Below are positions 36,567 to 45,475 of a DNA stretch of 64,000 bases, piece after piece. Every line of letters begins with the position of its first letter. The first letter of the stretch is position 1. The position numbers and the translations under genes are program-made. Below the pieces are notes generated by a model. The model worked only from the letters and a program-made list of their open reading frames with translations, had not been told where the DNA came from and did no database searches. Source of the DNA: Undibacterium hunanense (GTDB lineage: Bacteria; Pseudomonadota; Gammaproteobacteria; Burkholderiales; Burkholderiaceae_D); contig NZ_JACOGF010000006.1 of the NCBI RefSeq assembly GCF_014284335.1, positions 186,001-250,000 on the forward strand, in the 5' to 3' direction.

Positions 36567-38003
36567 TTATTTGTCTTGCGCCTTGACGACGGTGACCGTG
36601 CATTCGGCTTCGGCCACCACCTGCGCCGATACGCTGCCCAGATAGCGGCGCAAGGCCGAACTGCCGCGTGAACCGATGATGACGTGGTCAACCCGGTTAC
36701 TGTGTGCATAATCCACAATGGCAGCCGCCGGGTCAGGTGCTTCCAGTACATGGAAGGTGATTTTATCGGGGTTCAGGTTCAAGGGACGGGCCCAGTGTTT
36801 CAGGTCCACCAGCTGTTTAACATGAATGTTTTCGCCCTGCTGTATCAGGCTGTCGTCCATCCCTATGCGGCTGGTTTTGCGTATCGTCAGGCACGCCAGG
36901 CGTGCGCCCGGCTCGGTCTGTAACATGCGCCGGGTGATGCTGCGCAGGCTTTCTGCCAGGGCTTCCGAACCGCGATTCAAGTCCAGTGCCACCACAATAA
37001 TCGGGGCCTTGGCCAATTGTTCCGACACGCTGTGGGTAGGTAAAGGTTCGGCACCAGAGACCTGAAAACGTCGTTTCAACACCGACAGATACCCATCCTG
37101 GCTTTGCTTTTCTGCCCGGCCTGTCAGTTGTATCTGGTCTGGATGCTGCAATAAGAAAGCCAGTTGGGCAGCGGTGTCAAAGCGTGCCTGCGCATCCACC
37201 TCCAGACAGCGCAAGATCACTTCCTGCAACCACAATGGCAGGTCTGGCCTATGGCTGCGTGGTGGAATGGGATCACGATACAGGCGCTTTTTCAAGCCAG
37301 CTACCGAGGTCGGATGACCAAAGGGTCTTTCGCCGGTTGCCAGGTGATACAGCAACACGCCCAGCGAAAACAAATCACTGCGCGGCTCATTGCGTATCCC
37401 CACGACTTGTTCGGGCGAGATATACGGGCCGGTGCCCAACGGCAGGCGGAATTCTTCATCCAGCAAATCCGGCAAGCGATCATGGCGTGACAGGCCAAAG
37501 TCGATCAGCACGGCCGTACCATCCGGGCGGAACATGATGTTGCTGGGTTTGATATCAAGATGGATCACATGCTGCCTGTGCAGATCTTGCAGGGCATGGG
37601 CAACCCTGATGCCGATATCCACCACCTCATCGACTGGCAAGGGAGCCTGCTCAAAACGGCTGCGTAAAGAGGTACCGGCAATCTGTTCCATGACGATATA
37701 CGGCTGGGCATCAAAATCACCTGCAGCAAAATAGCGTGGCACATGATGGCCCCTGAGCTTAGGCATGATCATCTGCTCGACTTCAAACGCAACAATCGCA
37801 GTCGGGTCTTCACTGGAATACAGCAGGGGCACCTTCATGATCAGCGGAAATGACTGATCGGTATCCAGCGTTGCCGGATGCCGGTCGCGCAGATCGCTGA
37901 CACGCCACAATGCGGCCATACCACCGGTGTGCAGCTTTTCTTCGAGGCGATAACCATCGAATTCCATGCCGGTCTGCAGGGCGTGCGGACTGCCTGGACT
38001 CAT
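36567..38003 (-). CDS. Serine/threonine kinase fused to UspA domain
   Basis: A 478-residue two-domain protein. The kinase (about residues 18-290) has the glycine-rich loop EKLHTGGMAALW, Lys57 in IMKVPL, the catalytic HLDIKPSN (D150), DFG at 168-170 and ISPEQ. After a link, a universal stress protein domain (about 333-476) carries the ATP-binding motif GSRGSSALRRYLGSVSAQV. Both nucleotide-binding modules look intact. Fusion of a Hanks-type kinase to UspA suggests stress signalling in the cytoplasm; no membrane segment is seen. It is downstream (48-base gap) of a metallophosphoesterase. Confidence 0.9.
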   Translation of the reverse strand: MSPGSPHALQTGMEFDGYRLEEKLHTGGMAALWRVSDLRDRHPATLDTDQSFPLIMKVPLLYSSEDPTAIVAFEVEQMIMPKLRGHHVPRYFAAGDFDAQPYIVMEQIAGTSLRSRFEQAPLPVDEVVDIGIRVAHALQDLHRQHVIHLDIKPSNIMFRPDGTAVLIDFGLSRHDRLPDLLDEEFRLPLGTGPYISPEQVVGIRNEPRSDLFSLGVLLYHLATGERPFGHPTSVAGLKKRLYRDPIPPRSHRPDLPLWLQEVILRCLEVDAQARFDTAAQLAFLLQHPDQIQLTGRAEKQSQDGYLSVLKRRFQVSGAEPLPTHSVSEQLAKAPIIVVALDLNRGSEALAESLRSITRRMLQTEPGARLACLTIRKTSRIGMDDSLIQQGENIHVKQLVDLKHWARPLNLNPDKITFHVLEAPDPAAAIVDYAHSNRVDHVIIGSRGSSALRRYLGSVSAQVVAEAECTVTVVKAQDK

Positions 38004-38051
38004 CGTACCTGCTCTTGTCTGCGCATGATATGCATACTGGCCCTGTGCGTC

Positions 38052-38795
38052 CTAATTGCCGTTGATCAGTCGGTGGCCCAGCGCTGGCGGTAGACCGGCG
38101 CTGATGATTTTCTGGCAGGCAGTTTCCGCATCATAGGGAATGCGGTAATACGTCAGTTCCTGCGTGTCGGTGTCAAAGGTGGCATAACAGGCGGCAGGAT
38201 TGCCATCACGTGGCTGTCCGGCTGAACCGGGAATCACCAGCCAGCGCCGCTGTTTGCTCAGTGGAATGCCCTCTTCCGGCGTCGGCAAAAATTCACCTGT
38301 CTTGCCGGTCAGGCTAAGGTGAAACAGCGTGGGCATGTGGACGTGCCCGCAAAAAGTGATGCTGGCCCTGGTCGCATGCATACTGCGGGTGGCCTCCATG
38401 ACGCCATCGATATATTCCCACTTTTCCGGCGCCCAGGCATTGGCATGCACGAACAGAATATCTTCCCATTCAATACGGTAAGGCAACTGGGCGATGAATT
38501 CCACCTGATCGGGGCGCAATTGCTCCTTCGTCCAATCCACCACCTTGCGCGCAGTTGGATTCATGCCTTGCTTGTCGCCTGGTAACAGGGCGGCATCATG
38601 ATTGCCTATCAGCGCCCAGGCCCCCTGCCGCACATAGTCCATGACGGTATCCAGCACCCAGACAGGGTCGGCACCGTAGCCCACCAGATCCCCCAGGAAG
38701 GCATAACGACCAGCCTTTTGCTGCCTGGCATGCGCCAGGCAAGCCTCCAGGGCTTCGCGATTGGCGTGCAGGTCAGTCAGGATGGCTATCAGCAT
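38052..38795 (-). CDS. Metallophosphoesterase, diadenosine-polyphosphatase-like
   Basis: A 247-residue calcineurin-like phosphoesterase with the ordered metal motifs DLHANREAL (residue 7), GDLVGYGAD (about 35), GNHDAAL (about 64) and CGHVHMPTLF (about 149). Members hydrolyse phosphodiesters or phosphoproteins. It precedes the kinase-UspA gene on the same strand, so it may act as its opposing phosphatase, though the family also covers nucleotide hydrolases. Soluble, with no signal sequence. Confidence 0.88.
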   Translation of the reverse strand: MLIAILTDLHANREALEACLAHARQQKAGRYAFLGDLVGYGADPVWVLDTVMDYVRQGAWALIGNHDAALLPGDKQGMNPTARKVVDWTKEQLRPDQVEFIAQLPYRIEWEDILFVHANAWAPEKWEYIDGVMEATRSMHATRASITFCGHVHMPTLFHLSLTGKTGEFLPTPEEGIPLSKQRRWLVIPGSAGQPRDGNPAACYATFDTDTQELTYYRIPYDAETACQKIISAGLPPALGHRLINGN

Positions 38796-38879
38796 GGGGG
38801 TTCATTCTATGAATCATAGTCTTCATTGTAGACCCACTAACCAACTTCATGCTTACAAATCAATTTCTGCTTATAAAAA

Positions 38880-39611
38880 TCACTGTTCACCCATGGCAAA
38901 CTCGCCCGCACGGTACTTTTCATAGCCGCGCGCGCGCAATGCACAGGCCGGGCATGTGCCGCAGCCATGACCCCAGGGGTGCATGTCACCACGCTGCCCC
39001 AGGTAACAGGTATGCGTATCTTCGCGTATCAGATCGACCAGGGCGGTGCCGCCGAGTTGCTCTGCCAGTTGCCAGGTCTGGGCCTTGTTGATCCACATTA
39101 GCGGGGTTTCCAGTTTCAGGCGGGTATTCATGCCGAGGTTAAGCGCGACCTGCAAGGCCTTCATGGTATCGTCACGGCAATCCGGGTAGCCCGAAAAATC
39201 AGTCTCGCACATGCCACCGACCAGTACATTCAGGCCGCGCCGGTAAGCCAGGGTAGCTGCTGTCATCATGAACATCAGGTTACGACCAGGTACAAAAGTA
39301 TTCGGCAAACCGTTTTCCTGCATTTCTATGGCGATGTCTTCTGTCATGGCCGTATGCGACAGTTGCGAGATCAGACCCAGGTCTATCATGTGATCATCAC
39401 CCAGGCGATGTTGCCATTCGGGTGAAAAGCGACGCATCTTCTCTATCAGCGTGGGACGCACCGTCAGTTCTATGGCGTGTCGCTGGCCGTAATCAAAGCC
39501 TATGGTTTCCACATGCGCATAATGCGATAGAGCCCAGGCCAGGCAGGTGGCAGAATCCTGACCGCCGCTAAACAGAACCAGCGCACGGTCATTGGTGGTT
39601 ATTTTGTTCAT
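38880..39611 (-). CDS. queC: 7-cyano-7-deazaguanine synthase QueC
   Basis: A 243-residue ATP-dependent enzyme that converts 7-carboxy-7-deazaguanine to preQ0 with ammonia, in queuosine tRNA modification. The PP-loop is [13 protein letters not shown] (residues 12-24). The zinc site near the C-terminus has [28 protein letters not shown]. Full length for the family. It is a single gene, divergent from the flippase, with 84 bases before the phosphoesterase; no other que gene is in the window. Confidence 0.94.
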   Translation of the reverse strand: MNKITTNDRALVLFSGGQDSATCLAWALSHYAHVETIGFDYGQRHAIELTVRPTLIEKMRRFSPEWQHRLGDDHMIDLGLISQLSHTAMTEDIAIEMQENGLPNTFVPGRNLMFMMTAATLAYRRGLNVLVGGMCETDFSGYPDCRDDTMKALQVALNLGMNTRLKLETPLMWINKAQTWQLAEQLGGTALVDLIREDTHTCYLGQRGDMHPWGHGCGTCPACALRARGYEKYRAGEFAMGEQ

Positions 39612-39726
39612 AATTCATCGAAAAATAAGGTAAAGCTATTGTAAAAGAATGAAACACTTTGTATAACAACAGGGCCTGATGGTAAGGTTCTGCTGAAAAA
39701 TATAGTAGGCTTATGTTGGTTTTTAA

Positions 39727-39743
39727 AACTCATGTTGTGAGTT
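39727..39743. repeat. GAACTCAT repeat, partial copy 3
   Basis: AACTCA (39727-39732) and TGAGTT (39738-39743) form 6-base arms with a 5-base loop, and the right side continues CTGGCC as in the copy at 31089. It lies in the queC-flippase divergent interval. Confidence 0.5.
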
Positions 39744-39792
39744 CTGGCCATCCAATCCGCATAATAAGCCAACGCGCCCCCCGTGCAAGCCC

Positions 39793-41076
39793 ATGAGCTT
39801 TTATAAAAAATTTCTGTCTTCTTCCATTTTATCGGTCATCGATCAGGGTATGCTCAGTGCCCTGAATTTTGTCATTGGCATTTTGCTCATGAATCTGGTG
39901 ACAAAAGACGATTATGGCCTGTATGGTCAATTGTACGCTGGTGGTTTGCTGGTAGGCCTGATCGTGGATTCCTGGATCGCCGGGCCATTGACCACGGTCG
40001 CTTCTTCCGTGCATGGCGACACCCGCCGGTCCCTGTTGCGTCACTACTGGTACCGGCAAGTCAGCTGGACACTGATGATGGGGGTGCTTGCCTTCGTCAT
40101 CGTGGAATTCTTTCCGGCGGCAACGCACTACAGCAACAAGAGCTGGTTACTGGCGTTCGTGTTTGCAGCCTACCTGTTTGGTAACGGCATACGTGAATAT
40201 GGACGTACGGTGGGCTTTATCCAGTCGGATATCATCTCGGTACTACGGCAGGATGTCCTGTATGTGAGTCTGGTTGCGGGGGGCCTGGCTGCCCTGTATT
40301 TCAGCCATCATTTTGATCTGATCACGGTATTCGGGCTGCTGGCGAGTTCATCATTCCTGTGTACACTGGCCAGCCGCCAGCATTTCCTGACACATACGTC
40401 GAGCGATGCCGAAGCCCACGCCAAAGAGGAAATCCAGCAAGCCATGGCTGCCCACCATGAAACCATACGTGGACATGGACGCTGGGCGGTATCCGGCGGC
40501 ATCGTTGGCTGGTTATCGAATTACAGCTATGTCTACCTGTCAGGAGCATGGCTGGGTGTTGCTGCGATTGCGGATCTGAATGCTTCGCGCCTGATGCTGA
40601 TGCCCATCCCGCTGGCTGTCGCGGCCTGGTCACGCGTGGCGCGCCCGGAAGCCAGCCGCCTGATGGCAGAAAACAACTGGCGCGGCTTGCGCAGGCTGAC
40701 CCTGTTTTCCATCGCCGGCATAGAACTGGTGGTAGTGGCTTATGTGGCCTTGCTGCTGACGGCATTGCCGTGGCTGGAAGGGCATGTCATCAGCGCCAAA
40801 TACAGCGGGCTGGACCCCATGGTCATGATGTGGGGTGGCTATTTCGCCATCAATGCGGCGCGCTGGGTCGGCACTTCATGGCTATCCAGCGGTGGCGCTT
40901 ACAAGGAAATGTTCTTTCTCGGCAGTGTCACGCTGGGCCTGGTCTTGCTGATCACCGCGTTCAGCATTCCCAGAATGGGCGCACCCGGTGCTATCCTGGC
41001 CCTGATCGTGGTCGAGATTTTTGAGCTGATTGTCGTCTGGCGCTTTATTTTGCCGCGTCTGCAGCGGCAGCGTTAA
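39793..41076 (+). CDS. Oligosaccharide flippase-like membrane protein
   Basis: A 427-residue polytopic protein (about 12 hydrophobic helices) of the polysaccharide flippase/MATE-like type: MSFYKKFLSSSILSVIDQGMLSALNFVIGILLMNLVT and GGIVGWLSNYSYVYLSGAWLGV. The family moves lipid-linked saccharides across the inner membrane. It is convergent with, and overlaps by 32 bases, the last gene of the carrier-protein operon, suggesting a linked function. No glycosyltransferase is adjacent. The cargo is unknown. Confidence 0.8.
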   Translation: MSFYKKFLSSSILSVIDQGMLSALNFVIGILLMNLVTKDDYGLYGQLYAGGLLVGLIVDSWIAGPLTTVASSVHGDTRRSLLRHYWYRQVSWTLMMGVLAFVIVEFFPAATHYSNKSWLLAFVFAAYLFGNGIREYGRTVGFIQSDIISVLRQDVLYVSLVAGGLAALYFSHHFDLITVFGLLASSSFLCTLASRQHFLTHTSSDAEAHAKEEIQQAMAAHHETIRGHGRWAVSGGIVGWLSNYSYVYLSGAWLGVAAIADLNASRLMLMPIPLAVAAWSRVARPEASRLMAENNWRGLRRLTLFSIAGIELVVVAYVALLLTALPWLEGHVISAKYSGLDPMVMMWGGYFAINAARWVGTSWLSSGGAYKEMFFLGSVTLGLVLLITAFSIPRMGAPGAILALIVVEIFELIVVWRFILPRLQRQR

Positions 41077-42940
41077 ACCGCTTGTGCAGATGCTTGCTGA
41101 TTAAATCGGCCAGCGCACCCTGTGCCCAGCGCGGGGTGAAGGTATGATCTGCACCATTGAATATTTCCAGGCGTATGCGCTCACTGCGCCCCAGCAGGCT
41201 GGCATGACGCCCCAGTTGCTCTGTCATGACATCCACCGCCGTATCGCTGGCATCATAGATCAATAACAGTTCTGTGCCGCGCGCTTCCATATTCCGGAAA
41301 TTGCGTGCGACCCGCCCCAGGAAGAAATTATTGTGCATCAGATTAACGACCAGCAACTGCCACCTGGTACGCACGCGCTTGCCTATGCGACGCAACATAT
41401 TGCCGGTGATCTGACGTAAATCCACCTGCCCTTTGAATATCCTTTTCCAGGTATCGATTTTGGCTATCGCATGCAGGTAAAAATGGCTGGACTTGATGGT
41501 GTTTTTCCGGCGCGCGTCGATGGTATCGCCTTCCTGCCAGCGATAGGTGAGCTGGTTCATCAAAACCAGGCCACTGACGCGCTCGTCATTCAACGCCGCC
41601 ATATACGACAGGTAAGCCCCCGAACAAAGACCAGCCAGCACAAATGAAGGGCTGTGGTATTTACCCTGCATGAAATACATGGCACTGCTGACGTCATCCA
41701 CCCCCGAGGCCGCATGCACATCGTTTTCCCTGTCATCCGGCGTCGCCTTGCTATAACCTATGCCAGACTTGTCAAAGCGCAGTACGTGAAAACCATGGCA
41801 AGCCAGTGTACGTGCCAGCGTCACATACAGACGATGATTGCCGACATGATGATTGGCGCCAATATTACACAAAATCACGGTTGGCAAAGCCTTGGGGTCA
41901 GCCCCGGCCTGATGGCTGACGATGCCAAACATGCCTTCAAATTCAAGTAATTCTTCTGTGATGACATGGCCGTTAAACGCTATGCCGGCGACATCGCGGG
42001 TGAGCGGATACGCGCTACTGTCAATACTGACCAGGGGGAAGTAACGGCTCAGCCAGCTTTGCATCGATTCCCATATCGCCATCGGTACCACGGTGTCATG
42101 GGCGTCTTCCGTCATCATCGCGGCATAACCGGGCATGTCGGATAAATGCAGGGCGTGATCGTGGTGATGCCAGGCATTCGCCAGTTTGGCTTCCTGGCCA
42201 CTGATATCATCACGTGTCTGAATAAACACGGGCATGGCAGGTACCGGCATTTTCAACAGATCCAGCTTACCCAGACTACTGCGGGTGATGGCGCTGAATT
42301 CATAGCCGGTCAGCTCATCATCAGTGACGGCGTGCGCCACACTATGTTGCAAATTACGTTGAGAATCACGTTGCGACTTATGTTCCGAATGCGGTTCAGT
42401 ATCAAGCGCCAGGTCACTAACACGATTGATACTGCTCATGTTACGCAAGACCAGCATTTCGCGCGCATAAGCGCGCCCGGAAATCACCGGTGCCATCAAA
42501 AGCATGGCTCTCGCATCAATATCCTGAGCCACACTGGCCGCCAGCAAACCGCCCAGACGCAGACCAAACAGCGCGATATGCTGCACTCCCGCCATTTGTC
42601 GTAATTGCGCTGCAGCCTGGCGAATATTCTCTTGCCACTGGCTGATTCTGTCCGGCACGACATCTGCATCAGCGGCATCACCCGTATTGCCGTAATCGAA
42701 AAAGAAGACATCAAACCCGGCCCTGGCAAGCTGGTTGGCCAGATGTTTGTAGGCCAGATACGACACCATATATTCATGACCAAAAGGCGGGCACAAAACC
42801 ACACCGCACTGGCGGCTGCCACCGGCATCGCGCAATTTTGCCGGGTGATACCAGCCCAGCATGGGACTGACCTCATCACCAAACCAGGTCGCCTGTGGTG
42901 AATACAGAATATCTTTACTCGGATAGAGTTGTGTTGCCAA
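41045..42940 (-). CDS. Double alpha/beta-hydrolase protein
   Basis: A 631-residue protein with two alpha/beta-hydrolase domains. The first (about residues 45-300) has a GVVLCPPFGHEYMVSYLAYK start and a nucleophile elbow GLRLGG, with Arg128 where Ser is expected. The second (about 350-625) has TVILCNIGANHHVGNHRLY and elbow GLCSGA, placing Cys439 at the nucleophile site, with later ASDTAVD and ADHTF supplying Asp and His. A hydrophilic run with repeated SQR/HSE lies between about 183 and 200. The start is TTG at 42940 with GGGGCAG upstream. The first domain resembles exosortase-associated hydrolases. Last gene of the carrier-protein operon. Confidence 0.8.
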   Translation of the reverse strand: MATQLYPSKDILYSPQATWFGDEVSPMLGWYHPAKLRDAGGSRQCGVVLCPPFGHEYMVSYLAYKHLANQLARAGFDVFFFDYGNTGDAADADVVPDRISQWQENIRQAAAQLRQMAGVQHIALFGLRLGGLLAASVAQDIDARAMLLMAPVISGRAYAREMLVLRNMSSINRVSDLALDTEPHSEHKSQRDSQRNLQHSVAHAVTDDELTGYEFSAITRSSLGKLDLLKMPVPAMPVFIQTRDDISGQEAKLANAWHHHDHALHLSDMPGYAAMMTEDAHDTVVPMAIWESMQSWLSRYFPLVSIDSSAYPLTRDVAGIAFNGHVITEELLEFEGMFGIVSHQAGADPKALPTVILCNIGANHHVGNHRLYVTLARTLACHGFHVLRFDKSGIGYSKATPDDRENDVHAASGVDDVSSAMYFMQGKYHSPSFVLAGLCSGAYLSYMAALNDERVSGLVLMNQLTYRWQEGDTIDARRKNTIKSSHFYLHAIAKIDTWKRIFKGQVDLRQITGNMLRRIGKRVRTRWQLLVVNLMHNNFFLGRVARNFRNMEARGTELLLIYDASDTAVDVMTEQLGRHASLLGRSERIRLEIFNGADHTFTPRWAQGALADLISKHLHKRFNAAAADAAK

Positions 42941-42954
42941 ATCTGCCCCGCCCG

Positions 42955-45465
42955 CTATTGATGAATCTGCACCCGGACATAGCCCTGTGCATTCAGTGCC
43001 TGCACTTGCCCTGTCAGGCTTTGTTTACCGCCCGTAGCGCGCAGAATGACCTGCTTTTCACTTGCGGGGGCAAGGTGAAAATAATTGTCGTCCGGCAGCC
43101 AGCCAGGTATTTGTATTGCTACCGCCTGAGCCATTTTCTGGGTACTCAGATGCAGGACGGCATTGCCATCATCTGTCAGTGTGCCATGTGCACGCAAGTC
43201 CAGGTCGGCCACTTGGGCAAACTGGTGCCCGCCAGGAAAATGAAAGTCACTGGCAAATGCCTGTGCGTCACCGGTACGATACAGCTGCGCTACCGCCACA
43301 TCATGCCCGGCAGGGCCAAAGCGATAGGCATAGGTGGTATCCATGAAATGTGACAGCAGCGCGTAATCCTGCACCCTGATCGTTGCATGTGCAGCGACCT
43401 GCACGCTGATGCGAGCATGTGCAACGGAGCTTGCTGCATGACGGTACAGGCCAAGCTCCAGCTCACCGTCAAATGCCTGCGCCGTATCATTCACGACATG
43501 CAAGGCCAGTCCATTCAAGCCCTCGTCGGTCATGAACACCGTCACTGCTGCCATCGCACGCTTCAAGTAATAATATGCAGCTTTGGGTTTGCCATGCGCA
43601 TCGATGATGCCCCAGCCTGCGCCTGGTCTCAGGTCACGCCAGAACCAGATCAGGGCACCGTGGCAGCCTGAACCTGCACGTCGCCATTCTGTCATCGTCC
43701 TGGTCATGACTTCACCGGTGGTGGTACGCGCCAATGCCAGATAACGCTGCTGATCCGCATAACGCAAGCCTGCCGGATCAACCTTATACAGGCTGGCCAT
43801 ATAGTGATCGCGCACATCTTCAAAATCCCAACCTGTGCCATTGTCGCGGGGGATACCCAGTTTCCAGGCCGGATGCGGCCCCACTGCTTCACCATTTTTC
43901 AACATGCTGTCCAGCAGGTCATCGTCAGGCATATTGGAAAAACCCAGGCATTCCGAAGTAAAGCGCACACCGCTACGGCGGGCATCTTCCAGCGGACGCA
44001 AATAGGCACCGACGCCAAAATAATGGGCGACACCGCTATCCAGCTGAAAAGGCATGACTCCACCGCTGGGGCTTGATGGCCAGTACTGCACATCGGGCCG
44101 GATTTGTCGACACAGTGCAGGCAAGGTCTGCGCAAAGAAATCATTGCGCCACAGTTCTGCTGGCTGCCCCAACATGGCAGCCTGCTGTTCCACTTCGCTA
44201 TTGCCACAGACAACTGCAATGCAGGGCGAAGCCTGAGTGCGTTGCAGGAACTGTTGCACTTCCAGAGAAATACTGGCGGCAAATTCAGCATCGTTCACCG
44301 GGTAATCCATATTCGCAAACATGCAGTCTTGCCAGACCAGAATGCCCAGTTCATCACACAGTTGGTAAAACTCTGCCGTCTCATACACCATGGTGCCAAC
44401 CACACGTAGCATGTTCATGCCAGCGTCACGCGCCAGACTCAGCATTTGCCTCAGTTCAGTGGCTTCATTTTGCAGTGAGATAGTGTCCACCGGTGTCCAG
44501 CAGGCACCACGACAGAACACTGATACATCGTTCACATGCAGGTGGAAATCACCATCACGCTGATCGACCCTGATCTGCCTGAAACCGGTATGCCCCAGCG
44601 CAATGGTCTGGCTGTGACTGGCATTCTGGATATGCATTTCCAGCGCATACAGTGCCGCATCACCATGCGTATGCGGCCACCATTTTTTTACCGCCGGTAT
44701 ACGACACAGACCAAGAATGCGATACCGGTTTTCGCCCAGGCTCTGCCATTTCAAGGCTTCTGTCTGCCCGGCTATCTGGATGAAACAGGAGGAAATCGCT
44801 TGCAGGCTATGCACGGTCAATTCCAATTCCAGCACACCGTCCTCACCATCGAGCTTGCTGGTCAGTTGCTGATCGATGACTTGCACCGCACTTTGCAATT
44901 CCAGCACGACCGGCCGATATGGTCCTACCGGTGCGACTGGTGGTGACCAGCCCGGCATGCGTCCCAGCAGACTGGTGCGCAACCAGCGCAATTGCTGCTG
45001 TTCAACCAGGCGAGTTTTCCAGCGCGGACGAGGGCGACGCTGCGCCAACAGGGTATTCAAGGCCAGGAAGCGTATGCTCAAACGTCCTTTGCCACCAAGT
45101 GTATGCGCAGCCAGATCAACGCTGTGGGCAATAAACATATTGTCGCTGCGCAAAATCAAACTGTCGTTCCAGTACACTTCGGCATGGCTTGCCAGGCCTT
45201 CAAAATGCAGCCAGGCAGCAGGCTCAGGCAAATCAAGATCGCAGAAATACCAGACATCGACCGCATCAAAATTGTCTTTGCCATAGTCAAACTGTCCGGC
45301 GGCACGCAAGGCAGCGGCAATGGTGCCCGGCACCTGCGCTGGCAAACAAGTCAGGCCAGCTGCCTGCAATACAGATGGCAACGCTGAAGGTAGCACCTGG
45401 CTGTCACTGGCAAGCTGTATGGCTTGCCAGTTTTCTGTCAGGGAAATGCGTGTCTGACTGCTCAT
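42955..45465 (-). CDS. GH2-type glycoside hydrolase, beta-mannosidase-like
   Basis: An 836-residue cytoplasmic (no signal peptide) glycoside hydrolase of family 2 architecture: an N-terminal sugar-binding jelly-roll (NWQAIQLASDS ... VWYFCDLDLP ... WLHFEGLASHAEVYWN), an immunoglobulin-like middle (about 200-290) and a TIM-barrel catalytic domain (about 300-600). VCGNSEVEQQ holds the acid/base Glu and RFTSECLGF the nucleophile Glu. It is 14 bases upstream of the double hydrolase and 10 bases after DUF1839. The sugar specificity is not certain. An exo-glycosidase in this operon suggests that the acceptor or product is a glycoside. Confidence 0.83.
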   Translation of the reverse strand: MSSQTRISLTENWQAIQLASDSQVLPSALPSVLQAAGLTCLPAQVPGTIAAALRAAGQFDYGKDNFDAVDVWYFCDLDLPEPAAWLHFEGLASHAEVYWNDSLILRSDNMFIAHSVDLAAHTLGGKGRLSIRFLALNTLLAQRRPRPRWKTRLVEQQQLRWLRTSLLGRMPGWSPPVAPVGPYRPVVLELQSAVQVIDQQLTSKLDGEDGVLELELTVHSLQAISSCFIQIAGQTEALKWQSLGENRYRILGLCRIPAVKKWWPHTHGDAALYALEMHIQNASHSQTIALGHTGFRQIRVDQRDGDFHLHVNDVSVFCRGACWTPVDTISLQNEATELRQMLSLARDAGMNMLRVVGTMVYETAEFYQLCDELGILVWQDCMFANMDYPVNDAEFAASISLEVQQFLQRTQASPCIAVVCGNSEVEQQAAMLGQPAELWRNDFFAQTLPALCRQIRPDVQYWPSSPSGGVMPFQLDSGVAHYFGVGAYLRPLEDARRSGVRFTSECLGFSNMPDDDLLDSMLKNGEAVGPHPAWKLGIPRDNGTGWDFEDVRDHYMASLYKVDPAGLRYADQQRYLALARTTTGEVMTRTMTEWRRAGSGCHGALIWFWRDLRPGAGWGIIDAHGKPKAAYYYLKRAMAAVTVFMTDEGLNGLALHVVNDTAQAFDGELELGLYRHAASSVAHARISVQVAAHATIRVQDYALLSHFMDTTYAYRFGPAGHDVAVAQLYRTGDAQAFASDFHFPGGHQFAQVADLDLRAHGTLTDDGNAVLHLSTQKMAQAVAIQIPGWLPDDNYFHLAPASEKQVILRATGGKQSLTGQVQALNAQGYVRVQIHQ

Positions 45466-45475
45466 ATCCGCGTGA

